This document shows positions 25,431-33,171 of a DNA stretch of 43,275 nucleotides, piece after piece. The stretch is from an uncultured Bacteroides sp. (GTDB lineage Bacteria; Bacteroidota; Bacteroidia; Bacteroidales; Bacteroidaceae). The stretch is taken from contig NZ_CAJLKP010000053.1 of NCBI RefSeq assembly GCF_905207245.1, forward strand, positions 1-43,275, written 5' to 3'. The notes beneath the pieces were generated by a model. That model searched no databases and was not told the DNA's origin. It saw only the letters and a list, made by a program, of their open reading frames with translations. A program made the position numbers and the translations under genes. Each line of letters begins with the position of its first letter. The stretch's first letter is position 1.

Positions 25431-25799
25431 TTATCCGTTTGCTTTCTTACCCTCTATACGAGCTATCAGGGCTTTAAGCTCATCTACCGACATGCCTTCT
25501 TCTTCAATAAATGTAGACACAACATTGGTATAGGAATTATTGTAATACTGCGCCACCACATCATTCAGTGCAGAGCGCTTATAGTCTTTATCGGATACGG
25601 CTGCGTAATATTGATAGGTATTACCATAAGGCCTGTACTTCACAAATCCTTTTTCCTCCAATCCGCGTACTAAAGTGGATACTGTGTTATAATGCGGTTT
25701 CGGCTCTTCATAAAAAGCCAGTAACTCACGGACAAACATCGGCCCGTGTTCCCAAAATATCCGCATGATTTCTTCTTCCTTTGCAGTCAATCGTTTCAT
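25431..25799 (-). CDS. BlaI/MecI-type winged-helix repressor
   Basis: A 122-residue transcriptional repressor. The N-terminal winged helix (about 1-75) shows the family pattern LTAKEEEIMRIFWEHGP, then HYNTVSTLVRGLEEKGFV (recognition helix) and the wing YRPYGNTYQYYA. The C-terminal helices (about 80-120) are used for dimerisation and are cut in the derepression response of known systems. It is first in an operon with the M56 protease. The promoter at 25831-25860 and the palindrome AACTAGTT (25868-25875) just upstream suggest autoregulation, as in the family. Confidence 0.93.
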   Translation of the reverse strand: MKRLTAKEEEIMRIFWEHGPMFVRELLAFYEEPKPHYNTVSTLVRGLEEKGFVKYRPYGNTYQYYAAVSDKDYKRSALNDVVAQYYNNSYTNVVSTFIEEEGMSVDELKALIARIEGKKANG

Positions 25800-25830
25800 A
25801 GTCTTTTTCTATTTATCGGTGTGAACAATG

Positions 25831-25860
25831 CAAAGATAGAAATAAGTTTTGAACAAACAA
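25831..25860 (-). promoter_or_regulatory. Promoter of the blaI/blaR1-type operon
   Basis: On the minus strand TTG (25858-25860), a 19-bp spacer and TATCTTTG (25831-25838) form a complete Bacteroides-type promoter, 32 bp before the ATG at 25799. Upstream, 25861-25920 is rich in ACTA/TAGT words, including the perfect palindrome AACTAGTT, which may be repressor sites. Confidence 0.7.
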
Positions 25861-25941
25861 CTAACACAACTAGTTATTCAACTAAAACAAGCAGTAGTTT
25901 AACTAATATTACCAGTAGATAATCAATATACCTTATTATAT

Positions 25942-27261
25942 TTATGCCTTTTTCTTCTTCGGCAGTACCCGATTCAGTACAATATACCCCAATATTCCGG
26001 CAATAGCTGTGCCACACAACACCCCGAATTTGGCCTGATTCAGCAATTCAGGATAACTGCCGGAGAAAGAAAGATTGGCTATAAATAAAGATACGGTAAA
26101 GCCGATAACCACCAACAGCGATACCCCGGCAATGTTTTTCCAGTTCATGCCTTCGGGCATACGGGCAAGTCCGCTTTTAATAGTCAACCAGGTAAACAGG
26201 TAAATGCCCAGGAACTTGCCTAAGAGCAGCCCCAGCCCAACGGCAAGCCCTACATTTCCTATGACATCCTCCCCACCACTAAGCACTACTCCTGCATTGG
26301 CAAAAGCAAATAGGGGAAGAATAACAAAATTCACCGTTCCATGCAGGTTATCTTCTAAAGATTGCAATGGACTGATTACACGGTCCGAAGCCCTCTCCAC
26401 CTGTTTCAACGTAGCAATCTGCTCATTAGTCAGCACGATGGTATCGGACTGTAGCACAGGAAAGGAACTGACAATAGCACGGATACGCCTTATGTATTTA
26501 CCCGCATCCAGTCGCGGACGGGCAGGTATGACGAATGCCAGTATCACACCGGATATAGTGCTATGAATGCCGGATTGCAGGAACAGATACCAAATGATTA
26601 CGCCAAAGAAAAGGAAGAAAATCTTTTGCGTCATGCCAAATTTACCCATATAATATAGGAATGTATAAAGTATGGCCGCCACAATCAAGTAACCGTAAGC
26701 AACCTCATTACTATAGAAAATAGCAATCACCAAAATACCGCCAATATCATCTACTACGGCAAAAGCTGTCAGAAATATTTTCAGGCTCAATGGCACCCGC
26801 TTACCCAGCAGACTGAGTACCCCCAAAGAAAAAGCAATATCTGTAGCCATAGGGATAGCCATACCTCGTGTTTCGGGAGTGCCGGAAGCTACCAGCAATG
26901 AATAAACGATAACCGGAAGTATCATACCTCCGCACGCCGCAATAAACGGCAGAATCGCCTTTCGGAAAGAAGACAACTCTCCCACTAATAATTCACGCTT
27001 AATCTCTAACCCTACAGCCAGAAAGAAAATCGTCATCAGGCAGTCATTGATAAACTCAATCATCGTCAGATTATGACCACCGTGCGAAAGCAAATTAAAA
27101 TCACCTATACGCAAATGCAGTTCCTGCACCAGGAAACTCTGATATACTGGAGCTAACGAGGAATTGGCCACAACGGCAGCCAGAATAGCCGTCAGAAACA
27201 GTAGAACGCTCGCCACCACATTCAGTGATGAGATATTTTTCACAGTACGTAGAATAATCAT
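25942..27261 (-). CDS. nhaA: Na+/H+ antiporter NhaA
   Basis: Inner-membrane antiporter that exports sodium in exchange for protons, for pH and salt homeostasis. The 439-residue protein has about 12 helices. It contains the family-defining double aspartate in FAVVDDIGGILVIAIFYS (the ion-binding pair), and RGMAIPMATDIAFSLGVLSLLG with its conserved Asp and Thr. The C-terminal FTVSLFIANLSF is also typical. The start is the ATG at 27261. It lies 57 bp downstream of another antiporter gene, probably in one operon, with a perfect hairpin spanning the end of the upstream gene. Confidence 0.96.
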   Translation of the reverse strand: MIILRTVKNISSLNVVASVLLFLTAILAAVVANSSLAPVYQSFLVQELHLRIGDFNLLSHGGHNLTMIEFINDCLMTIFFLAVGLEIKRELLVGELSSFRKAILPFIAACGGMILPVIVYSLLVASGTPETRGMAIPMATDIAFSLGVLSLLGKRVPLSLKIFLTAFAVVDDIGGILVIAIFYSNEVAYGYLIVAAILYTFLYYMGKFGMTQKIFFLFFGVIIWYLFLQSGIHSTISGVILAFVIPARPRLDAGKYIRRIRAIVSSFPVLQSDTIVLTNEQIATLKQVERASDRVISPLQSLEDNLHGTVNFVILPLFAFANAGVVLSGGEDVIGNVGLAVGLGLLLGKFLGIYLFTWLTIKSGLARMPEGMNWKNIAGVSLLVVIGFTVSLFIANLSFSGSYPELLNQAKFGVLCGTAIAGILGYIVLNRVLPKKKKA

Positions 27262-27309
27262 TATATGTTTGATTTAAGTATTAGCTTCCCAAAAAGGGAT
27301 TCCAACTTT

Positions 27310-27340
27310 GTTAATGAGCTATTCCTTATAGCTCATTAAC
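27310..27340 (-). promoter_or_regulatory. Perfect hairpin across the stop codon between the two antiporter genes
   Basis: GTTAATGAGCTAT (27310-27322) is perfectly complementary to ATAGCTCATTAAC (27328-27340) with a 5-nt loop. The stop codon and last codons of the upstream antiporter gene (stop at 27319-27321) are inside it. There is no T-tract after it on the minus strand, so it looks like an mRNA processing, stability or translation-control structure, not a terminator. Confidence 0.55.
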
Positions 27341-28497
27341 GCCAGTTTTTTAACCCAAAGTACAAATATACCTGTTAATATTAAATTAAGCACAATAGTA
27401 AGTACGGAAATTACTAATGCCGGGCCACCCAAATTGTACCCCAATGCAATAAAGATAACTCCCGCCCCTACCTCACCACGGGTAAACATACCAATGGAAA
27501 GTGCCAGACGTTCACTCAATTTACGGTCGCGATAGAAGAATACCGGAAATAACTTACCTACATTGGAAAGCAACGACACCATGATGACATGTATGATAAT
27601 CAGCACCCAAGGCATCATTTCCTGAGATCCGGTGACAGAAACCATTCCTGCCGCATCTCCTGAAAGACTGATTCCTTGAAGTGGAGGCATACTCATACCT
27701 ACCAGAAACATGAAGATAAAGGAGATTCCCGTTGAAGCTTTCCGTTCCCAAGCGGTATCGATTTCTTTATGTTTCATAACCATGCCCAAGACAAATGCCG
27801 GAAGCAACACTTCAATATGAATACTGGCTTCTTCGCCGTATAAATTCTTAGTAATAAGATATAGGGATTGAGTGGCGGCAAACACCAGAACGGAATAAAA
27901 AAGAATAGCTTTCCAATCTTGCCTCATATTGTATTTACTCAGCTTCTTCCAACCGAAAGATAACAGCAAAAAAACAATAAAGATAATTACCAGCAACTGC
28001 CAGCGTGGTCCGATCATCATAATTTGCAGGGGAATCATCAACAGAATGGTATCCAGGTCGTCAAAGATGGCCAGCACCTGAATCTTTTTATAAATCCAAC
28101 TGGATTTCAACCCGATAGCGGCTAACATCGTAAACAATATACCTGCGGAAGTAGGAGCAGCAAAACGACTCAGCAACAGATTTTCTTTCCATGCTTCCCA
28201 ACTATTCCAATATTCGGGAGGAAGCAAAATAAAGATATAGTAAATAGCAATCAGGAACCAGGGCATGGCTGCCGTAGCCATTGCCACAAAATAATCTTTC
28301 GCATAAGTTTGCCAACGGGATTTATCCACCTCAAACTCACGCCCCACATTAATCATAATGAATCCCAAACAGATGTATAACAGCACATTGGATACTGTTT
28401 TCACCGTACCATAATCATTGCCTGACCACGCAGGAAGATATTGAGCCACAAAAAGGCCAACCACCAGGAAGGCCGAGAACGATAGAACTTTTCTCAT
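27319..28497 (-). CDS. Cation:proton antiporter-like membrane protein
   Basis: A 392-residue membrane protein with about 11-12 helices, related to the CPA family of sodium/proton exchangers. Supporting marks are the segment AAPTSAGILFTMLAAIGL, the paired aspartates in LAIFDDLDTILLMIPLQIM (a plausible ion-binding site), and the late FTRGEVGAGVIFIALGYN, typical of CPA2-like exchangers. It resembles the Bacteroides proteins annotated simply as sodium:proton antiporter. It precedes nhaA in the same direction, giving two different exchangers in tandem. I see no clear TAnnTTTG box in the 107 bp between it and lepA. Ion and direction are not predictable from the sequence. Confidence 0.8.
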   Translation of the reverse strand: MRKVLSFSAFLVVGLFVAQYLPAWSGNDYGTVKTVSNVLLYICLGFIMINVGREFEVDKSRWQTYAKDYFVAMATAAMPWFLIAIYYIFILLPPEYWNSWEAWKENLLLSRFAAPTSAGILFTMLAAIGLKSSWIYKKIQVLAIFDDLDTILLMIPLQIMMIGPRWQLLVIIFIVFLLLSFGWKKLSKYNMRQDWKAILFYSVLVFAATQSLYLITKNLYGEEASIHIEVLLPAFVLGMVMKHKEIDTAWERKASTGISFIFMFLVGMSMPPLQGISLSGDAAGMVSVTGSQEMMPWVLIIIHVIMVSLLSNVGKLFPVFFYRDRKLSERLALSIGMFTRGEVGAGVIFIALGYNLGGPALVISVLTIVLNLILTGIFVLWVKKLALMSYKE

Positions 28498-28527
28498 TTA
28501 TTATTAGTTAGAATTTGTCAACATAAA

Positions 28528-28570
28528 GGGGGATTGCCAAGACAGTCCTACAGAAAGAGAACAATCCCCC
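28528..28570. terminator. GC-rich hairpin after lepA
   Basis: GGGGGATTG (28528-28536) pairs perfectly with CAATCCCCC (28562-28570) around a 25-nt loop. It lies between the lepA stop and the antiporter start on the minus strand. No strong T-tract follows, so it may be a weak terminator or a leader structure of the antiporter operon. Confidence 0.5.
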
Positions 28571-28604
28571 GGCTAATATGAATCAGCTTTTAGGCTTTTT
28601 TATA

Positions 28605-30386
28605 TTAATCTAATTTCAATACCGCAAGGAACGCTTTCTGCGGCACTTCAACATTACCAATTTGCTTCATACGCTTCTTTCCTCTCTTCTGCTTCTCCAG
28701 CAACTTACGCTTACGGCTCACGTCACCACCGTAGCACTTAGCCGTTACATCCTTACGCACCGCCTTAATGGTTTCACGAGAGATGATTTTTGCTCCGATG
28801 GCAGCCTGAATAGCAATGTCAAACTGCTGTCTCGGAATCAAGTCTTTCAGCTTCTCGCACATGCGATGTCCCAAGTCGTAAGCATTGTCGAAATGTGTCA
28901 GTGTAGAAAGCGCATCCACCGGTTCGCCATTCAACAAGATATCCAGTTTTATCAACTTGGATGGACGGAAACCGCTGGCATGGTAATCAAAAGAGGCGTA
29001 TCCTTTCGAGATACTTTTCAGTTTGTCGTAAAAGTCGATAACGATTTCTCCCAAAGGCATATCATAGTAAATCTCCACACGATTGCCTGAAATGTATTCC
29101 TGCTTCACCAGTTCGCCGCGTTTTCCCAGACACAATGTCATAATGGGACCTATATAATCGGTGGTTGTGATAACAGAAGCACGAATATAAGGCTCCTCAA
29201 TACGATCTATCATTGTAGGGTCGGGCATGCTTCCGGGGTTATGCACCTCTGTCATATGTCCTTGTTTGTCGTAGATATTATAAGAAACGTTCGGTACGGT
29301 AGTTATCACGTTCATGTCGAATTCACGGTCAAGTCGTTCCTGCACAATCTCCATATGCAGCAATCCGAGGAAGCCGCAACGGAAACCAAAGCCCAGTGCC
29401 AACGAAGATTCCGGCTGGAAAGTCAGCGAAGCATCGTTCAATTGCAGTTTTTCCAAAGAAGAGCGCAAGTCTTCAAAGTCTTCCGCTTCAATGGGATACA
29501 CGCCGGCAAAGACCATTGGCTTCACTTCCTCGAAACCGGCAATAGCCTCTTTGCACGGACGGGCAATGTGGGTAATGGTATCTCCCACTTTCACTTCTTT
29601 AGAAGTTTTAATACCGGAAATAATATATCCCACGTCTCCTGTACGTAGTTCCTGGCGTTGTACCATTTCCATCTTGAGTACCCCAACTTCATCGGCATCA
29701 TACTCTTTACCGGTATTGAAGAACTTCACTTTATCTCCTTTACGAATCACACCATTCACTATCTTGAAGTAAGCAATGATGCCACGGAAAGAGTTGAATA
29801 CGGAGTCAAAAATCAAAGCCTGCAACGGAGCTTCTTCGTCACCTTCGGGATGGGGAATACGCTCGACAACCGCTGCCAGAATTTCTTCCACACCCATACC
29901 CGTCTTACCAGACGCACGGATAATTTCGCTACGTTTACAGCCAAGCAATTCTACAATTTCATCCTCCACTTCATCAGGATTGGCACTCGCCATATCACAT
30001 TTGTTGATAACCGGAATGATTTCCAAGTCATGCTCAATTGCCATGTAAAGGTTGGAAATGGTTTGAGCCTGTACACCTTGCGAAGCATCTACAATCAGCA
30101 ACGCACCCTCACAGGCAGCAATGGAACGGGATACTTCATAAGAGAAGTCCACGTGTCCCGGAGTATCTATCAGATTCAGAACATATTTTTCACCATTGTA
30201 TGTGTATTCCATCTGGATGGCATGGCTCTTAATGGTGATACCTCTCTCCTTTTCCAGATCCATATCATCAAGCATTTGTCCTCCGGTCACTTGTATAGTA
30301 TTGGTAAATTCAAGCAAACGGTCGGCTAAAGTAGACTTACCATGGTCAATGTGGGCGATAATGCAAAAGTTACGTATATTCTTCAT
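28605..30386 (-). CDS. lepA: Elongation factor 4 (LepA)
   Basis: Ribosome-associated GTPase that binds stalled or initiating ribosomes. The 593-residue protein has G1 AHIDHGKSTLADRLL, G2 near KERGITIKSH, G3 DTPGHVDF and G4 NKCD, followed by the EF-G-like domains. The LepA-specific C-terminal domain is present (YHASGFRPSKLIKLDILLNG, ETIKAVRKDVTAKCYGGDVS, KRKLLEKQKRGKKRMK). It is monocistronic or first in its transcript, with a -7 box at 30441-30448, and is divergent from the fimbrillin-like gene. Confidence 0.98.
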   Translation of the reverse strand: MKNIRNFCIIAHIDHGKSTLADRLLEFTNTIQVTGGQMLDDMDLEKERGITIKSHAIQMEYTYNGEKYVLNLIDTPGHVDFSYEVSRSIAACEGALLIVDASQGVQAQTISNLYMAIEHDLEIIPVINKCDMASANPDEVEDEIVELLGCKRSEIIRASGKTGMGVEEILAAVVERIPHPEGDEEAPLQALIFDSVFNSFRGIIAYFKIVNGVIRKGDKVKFFNTGKEYDADEVGVLKMEMVQRQELRTGDVGYIISGIKTSKEVKVGDTITHIARPCKEAIAGFEEVKPMVFAGVYPIEAEDFEDLRSSLEKLQLNDASLTFQPESSLALGFGFRCGFLGLLHMEIVQERLDREFDMNVITTVPNVSYNIYDKQGHMTEVHNPGSMPDPTMIDRIEEPYIRASVITTTDYIGPIMTLCLGKRGELVKQEYISGNRVEIYYDMPLGEIVIDFYDKLKSISKGYASFDYHASGFRPSKLIKLDILLNGEPVDALSTLTHFDNAYDLGHRMCEKLKDLIPRQQFDIAIQAAIGAKIISRETIKAVRKDVTAKCYGGDVSRKRKLLEKQKRGKKRMKQIGNVEVPQKAFLAVLKLD

Positions 30387-30440
30387 CTATGTTTATCCTA
30401 AATCGATTATCTAATTGTATTCACTCTAATTTTTCGTGCG

Positions 30441-30448
30441 CAAAGATA
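30441..30448 (-). promoter_or_regulatory. Candidate -7 box for lepA
   Basis: The minus strand reads TATCTTTG, an exact TAnnTTTG match, 54 bp upstream of the lepA ATG. No clear box was found for the divergent fimbrillin-like gene in the same gap. Confidence 0.6.
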
Positions 30449-30519
30449 ATGAAAAATATGAAAACTATTCCATCGTTGTGCTGTTATGTATGGACAATAA
30501 CCTAAACCACTTAACTGAA

Positions 30520-31455
30520 ATGAGAAAGTATATTATGTTTGCATGCACTCTTTTATTGCTTGCCGGATGTTCTAAAAACGAAATCATTATTTATGGTTCA
30601 ACTCCCGAAAATGGAGAATCGGGGCATGGAGAATCCTCAAACGATTCTGAGGCACTCATCACATTTTCCGCTTCACTCGAAAGTCGGAAAGTGACCAGAT
30701 CCATGTCGCCCATGCCCAAAGGGTTAGCCAGTCAGGTTTATGCCTTTAAAACAGCAGACAGTAATTTCAAGGAGCCGCTTGCCGAAGGTTTGTACACCAC
30801 ATCTTCCGCAGGCCTGTTGACAGGGCTGGACGGGTATAAAATGTTCCTTAGCAACGGTACATATAATATGTATGCATTCTCCAAAAATTCATCAACTTAT
30901 CCCCCTGACATTACCAATGGCGTATCCGCTCCTTTAAAGAATGGCGTAGATTACCTGTGGTGGGAAAGCCTGCAACAAGATATAATGGCTTCACAAATTC
31001 AAATGCCCATCGTATTTCAACACGTGGCTTCCCAAGTAGTCATTGATTTGTCGGCAGGCGAAGGGTTAAAACTCGACAGCTTGGTTTCGGCAACTATTCT
31101 TCCGCCAACTCCGGGTGCCAGTCTTGACCTGCGTACCGGTATCATTGAAGCTACCACCACCTATGACACCACTCCACTCAACATGGGCAAAAACGGGTTT
31201 CTTGCACAAGTCATTGTCCTGCCAACACGTGCAACCAGCCCCATGTCAATGACCTTAAAAGTACTGGCTGACGGTGAAACCACTCCACGAACCTACACAG
31301 CCGCCATCCCTATTCCCGGCAAACTGGCAGGTGGATTCTCATACGTTTTCAGCGCCATTATCGACGGAAATTCCGTATCATTTCCCAATGTAAGCATCAA
31401 GGACTGGACGGAGGTGGATGAGTCCGGAAATCCCATTTACCCTATACAAAAATAA
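30520..31455 (+). CDS. Fimbrillin family lipoprotein
   Basis: A 311-residue predicted surface lipoprotein starting at the ATG at 30520 (MRKYIMFACT); an upstream frame from 30436 would hide the signal peptide. The lipobox LAGC gives a lipidated Cys17. The mature protein has the pattern of the fimbrillin (Mfa/FimA-like) family: a Ser/Gly/Glu-rich leader, then ITFSASLESRKVTRS at the start of the first beta domain, TYNMYAFSKNSS, and an Ala-rich strand with SYVFSAIIDGNSVSF and SIKDWTEVDESGNP at the end. Fimbrillins are often cut after an Arg in the first strand; the VTR of SRKVTRS could be such a site. No usher, anchor or tip gene lies next to it. It may be a stalk subunit used elsewhere or a stand-alone surface protein. 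Confidence 0.82.
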   Translation: MRKYIMFACTLLLLAGCSKNEIIIYGSTPENGESGHGESSNDSEALITFSASLESRKVTRSMSPMPKGLASQVYAFKTADSNFKEPLAEGLYTTSSAGLLTGLDGYKMFLSNGTYNMYAFSKNSSTYPPDITNGVSAPLKNGVDYLWWESLQQDIMASQIQMPIVFQHVASQVVIDLSAGEGLKLDSLVSATILPPTPGASLDLRTGIIEATTTYDTTPLNMGKNGFLAQVIVLPTRATSPMSMTLKVLADGETTPRTYTAAIPIPGKLAGGFSYVFSAIIDGNSVSFPNVSIKDWTEVDESGNPIYPIQK

Positions 31456-31496
31456 ATAATTCAACTTACATCACTAAGATACAACAGCAAAGCAAA

Positions 31497-32144
31497 ATGA
31501 TGGAAATCAGAATATCCGAAATCAGAAAAGAATATACGAAAGGCAAGTTGACGCAATGTGTCATCAATGACAATCCTTTCAGGCAATTCGAAGAATGGCT
31601 CAATGAAGCCATCAATAGTAAAGAAGACGAGCCCACTGCTATGATAGTGGCAACTGTTTCGGCAGAAGGGCATCCTTCCACACGCACTGTCCTGCTGAAA
31701 GGATTAGATAATGATAAATTCATATTCTTTACGAATTATGAAAGCCGCAAAGGCCGGCAATTGGCTGGAAATCCATATATCTCCCTCTCTTTTGTGTGGC
31801 ACAAACTCGAGAGGCAGGTGCACATTGAGGGAAGGGCTGAAAAATGCTCCGGCAAGGTATCGGATACCTACTTTGCAAACAGGCCCTATAAGAGTAAGAT
31901 AGGTGCAAGAATATCTCCGCAAAGCCGGGTGATAAATAGCCGCATGGAAATTATGCGGGCTTTCGTAAAAGAGGTTTTCAAACTGGCAGGACACGAAATC
32001 AAACGTCCTGACAACTGGGGAGGCTTTGCCGTAACCCCTACCCGGTTCGAATTCTGGCAGGGACGGGAAAACCGCTTACACGACCGTATTCAATATATCC
32101 CTCTGAAAGACGGCAGTTGGAAACAGGAAAGGCTGGCCCCCTGA
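31497..32144 (+). CDS. pdxH: Pyridoxamine 5'-phosphate oxidase
   Basis: FMN-dependent enzyme making pyridoxal phosphate from pyridoxamine or pyridoxine phosphate. The 215-residue protein has the usual length. The landmarks are TRTVLLKGLDNDKFIFFTNYESRKGRQL (read as separate FMN-contact strands), RQVHIEGRAEK, SPQSRVI and the C-terminal substrate-binding block FEFWQGRENRLHDRI ending in WKQERLAP. Adjacent ATGs at 31497 and 31500 are both possible. It lies 41 bp after the fimbrillin-like gene and probably shares its transcript. A strong terminator follows. Confidence 0.96.
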   Translation: MMEIRISEIRKEYTKGKLTQCVINDNPFRQFEEWLNEAINSKEDEPTAMIVATVSAEGHPSTRTVLLKGLDNDKFIFFTNYESRKGRQLAGNPYISLSFVWHKLERQVHIEGRAEKCSGKVSDTYFANRPYKSKIGARISPQSRVINSRMEIMRAFVKEVFKLAGHEIKRPDNWGGFAVTPTRFEFWQGRENRLHDRIQYIPLKDGSWKQERLAP

Positions 32145-32169
32145 ATTGTTCCAAGAGTATGGAACGGGA

Positions 32170-32220
32170 TATAAAAAGAAGCGTTGATAACATTTTCATG
32201 TATCAACGCTTCTTTTTATA
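32170..32220. terminator. Bidirectional terminator after pdxH
   Basis: A perfect 20-bp stem (32170-32189 with 32201-32220, core GAAGCGTTGATA) has A- and T-runs at its base and an 11-nt loop. It sits between convergent genes. Confidence 0.93.
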
Positions 32221-32239
32221 AGATAAATGTCACTCTCTC

Positions 32240-32440
32240 TTAAACCAACTTAACAAACAGTTCGCCTTCTACTTCCTGAGTAGAGATTTTTTCTTCTCTT
32301 AACAACCAGCCAAGGCCTAAGAACAAATCTTTGTCTACCAACTTAGTTGCTTTCTTGATTTGTTTAGCAGTTAAACCTTCAGTCTCATTCAGTGCATTCC
32401 AAATTTTTCCTGCAGTTTCACCAGCTTTTTCTTTCAACAT
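32240..32440 (-). CDS. Small winged-helix domain protein (DUF2582 type)
   Basis: A 66-residue protein composed almost entirely of a predicted winged helix-turn-helix: AGKIWNALNETEGLTAKQIKKAT (helices 1-2), LVDKDLFLGLGWLLREEKIS (helix 3), and a wing (TQEVEGELFVKLV). It matches the small DUF2582 family common in Bacteroidetes. It may bind nucleic acid or partners, but no target is known. It has its own -7 box (32514-32521). The array of four palindromes with a 22-bp period begins about 110 bp upstream of that box. Confidence 0.88.
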   Translation of the reverse strand: MLKEKAGETAGKIWNALNETEGLTAKQIKKATKLVDKDLFLGLGWLLREEKISTQEVEGELFVKLV

Positions 32441-32513
32441 TTTCTTTTGTTTTTAGTTATACATGCTTCATCTAAATTCTCTCATTGAGGAGGTTCAGAT
32501 TTTATTTCAGGGG

Positions 32514-32521
32514 CAAAGATA
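32514..32521 (-). promoter_or_regulatory. Candidate -7 box for the winged-helix gene
   Basis: The minus strand reads TATCTTTG, matching TAnnTTTG, 73 bp before the ATG at 32440. The long leader between them has no obvious structure. Confidence 0.55.
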
Positions 32522-32630
32522 GTTATTTTTATGTTATATAACACGTTATTATCCGTTTTTTTGCATTATATGTCATAAAAAGAGCATTTTTTCAGCGAGT
32601 AAGACCAAAAGTTATAATCCATTCTATTGA

Positions 32631-32711
32631 AACAGACGGTCTGTTTAGCCCAAACAGATGGTCCGTTTGCCCTCAACAGATGGTCTGTTCGGGTCAAATA
32701 GACCGTCTGTT
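32631..32711. repeat. Four palindromic 15-mers at exact 22-bp period
   Basis: Units start at 32631, 32653, 32675 and 32697: AACAGACGGTCTGTT, AACAGATGGTCCGTT, AACAGATGGTCTGTT and AATAGACCGTCTGTT. Each is an inverted repeat of AACAGA/TCTGTT around three bases, with one or two mismatches, and the 7-bp spacers vary. The fourth unit encodes the last residues (ENRRSI) of the C_GCAxxG_C_C gene, and that gene's stop lies at the end of unit three. It resembles an array of dimeric repressor operators but could also be a dispersed hairpin repeat. Confidence 0.85.
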
Positions 32712-33155
32712 TTCAAGATACTCAGCCCATATACGTGCAGCTTCCTCTACCATCCTGGCACAGGGGCGTTTAGCATAATATTGTTCTGTACGTTCTTCGG
32801 GGGTTGAAACTCCTTCGGGTTTCTTCAAGCCTAATAATTCGGCACAGATGGTAGAACCGTTCCGCTTCCTGAATTCATCAGCCAGCTCCTGCACCAAAGC
32901 ATAATTGGCGCCTTTTCCTTCCCGGTCTTTAGGGTCTGTGGCACCAGTCTCTAACCCGGCAAGCAAAAACATGCCGCATGCAGCGCCACACGTCTGTCTC
33001 ATCCTGCCTATGCCACCGCCGAAAGAGGCTGCCATACGAGCTGCTTGTTCCTCTGTAAACCCATACATATCGGCAAAAGCGAGCACAACGGACTGGGAAC
33101 AATTAAAGCCACTCTTAAAGTTTTCTACTGCTTTCTCAATTCTTTCTTCAAACAT
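32694..33155 (-). CDS. C_GCAxxG_C_C family protein
   Basis: A 153-residue cysteine-containing protein of the family named for its spaced cysteines. It shows FNCSQSV (Cys19), the glycine-rich turn SFGGGIGRM, TCGAACG (Cys56, Cys60), STICAELLG (Cys104) and RPCARMVEEAA (Cys132). The family is probably redox-active or metal-binding; no reaction is established. It follows xth by 16 bp and is likely the last gene of the mntH-xth run. Its final codons and stop lie within the 22-bp-period palindrome array, so the array may have replaced or extended the original C-terminus. Confidence 0.85.
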   Translation of the reverse strand: MFEERIEKAVENFKSGFNCSQSVVLAFADMYGFTEEQAARMAASFGGGIGRMRQTCGAACGMFLLAGLETGATDPKDREGKGANYALVQELADEFRKRNGSTICAELLGLKKPEGVSTPEERTEQYYAKRPCARMVEEAARIWAEYLENRRSI

Positions 33156-33171
33156 TGCTCCTCTCCCCTCT

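Noticed and set aside
32631..32711. CRISPR array
   Set aside because: Repeat units are only 15 bp with 7-bp spacers, palindromic and partly translated; there are no cas genes in the window.
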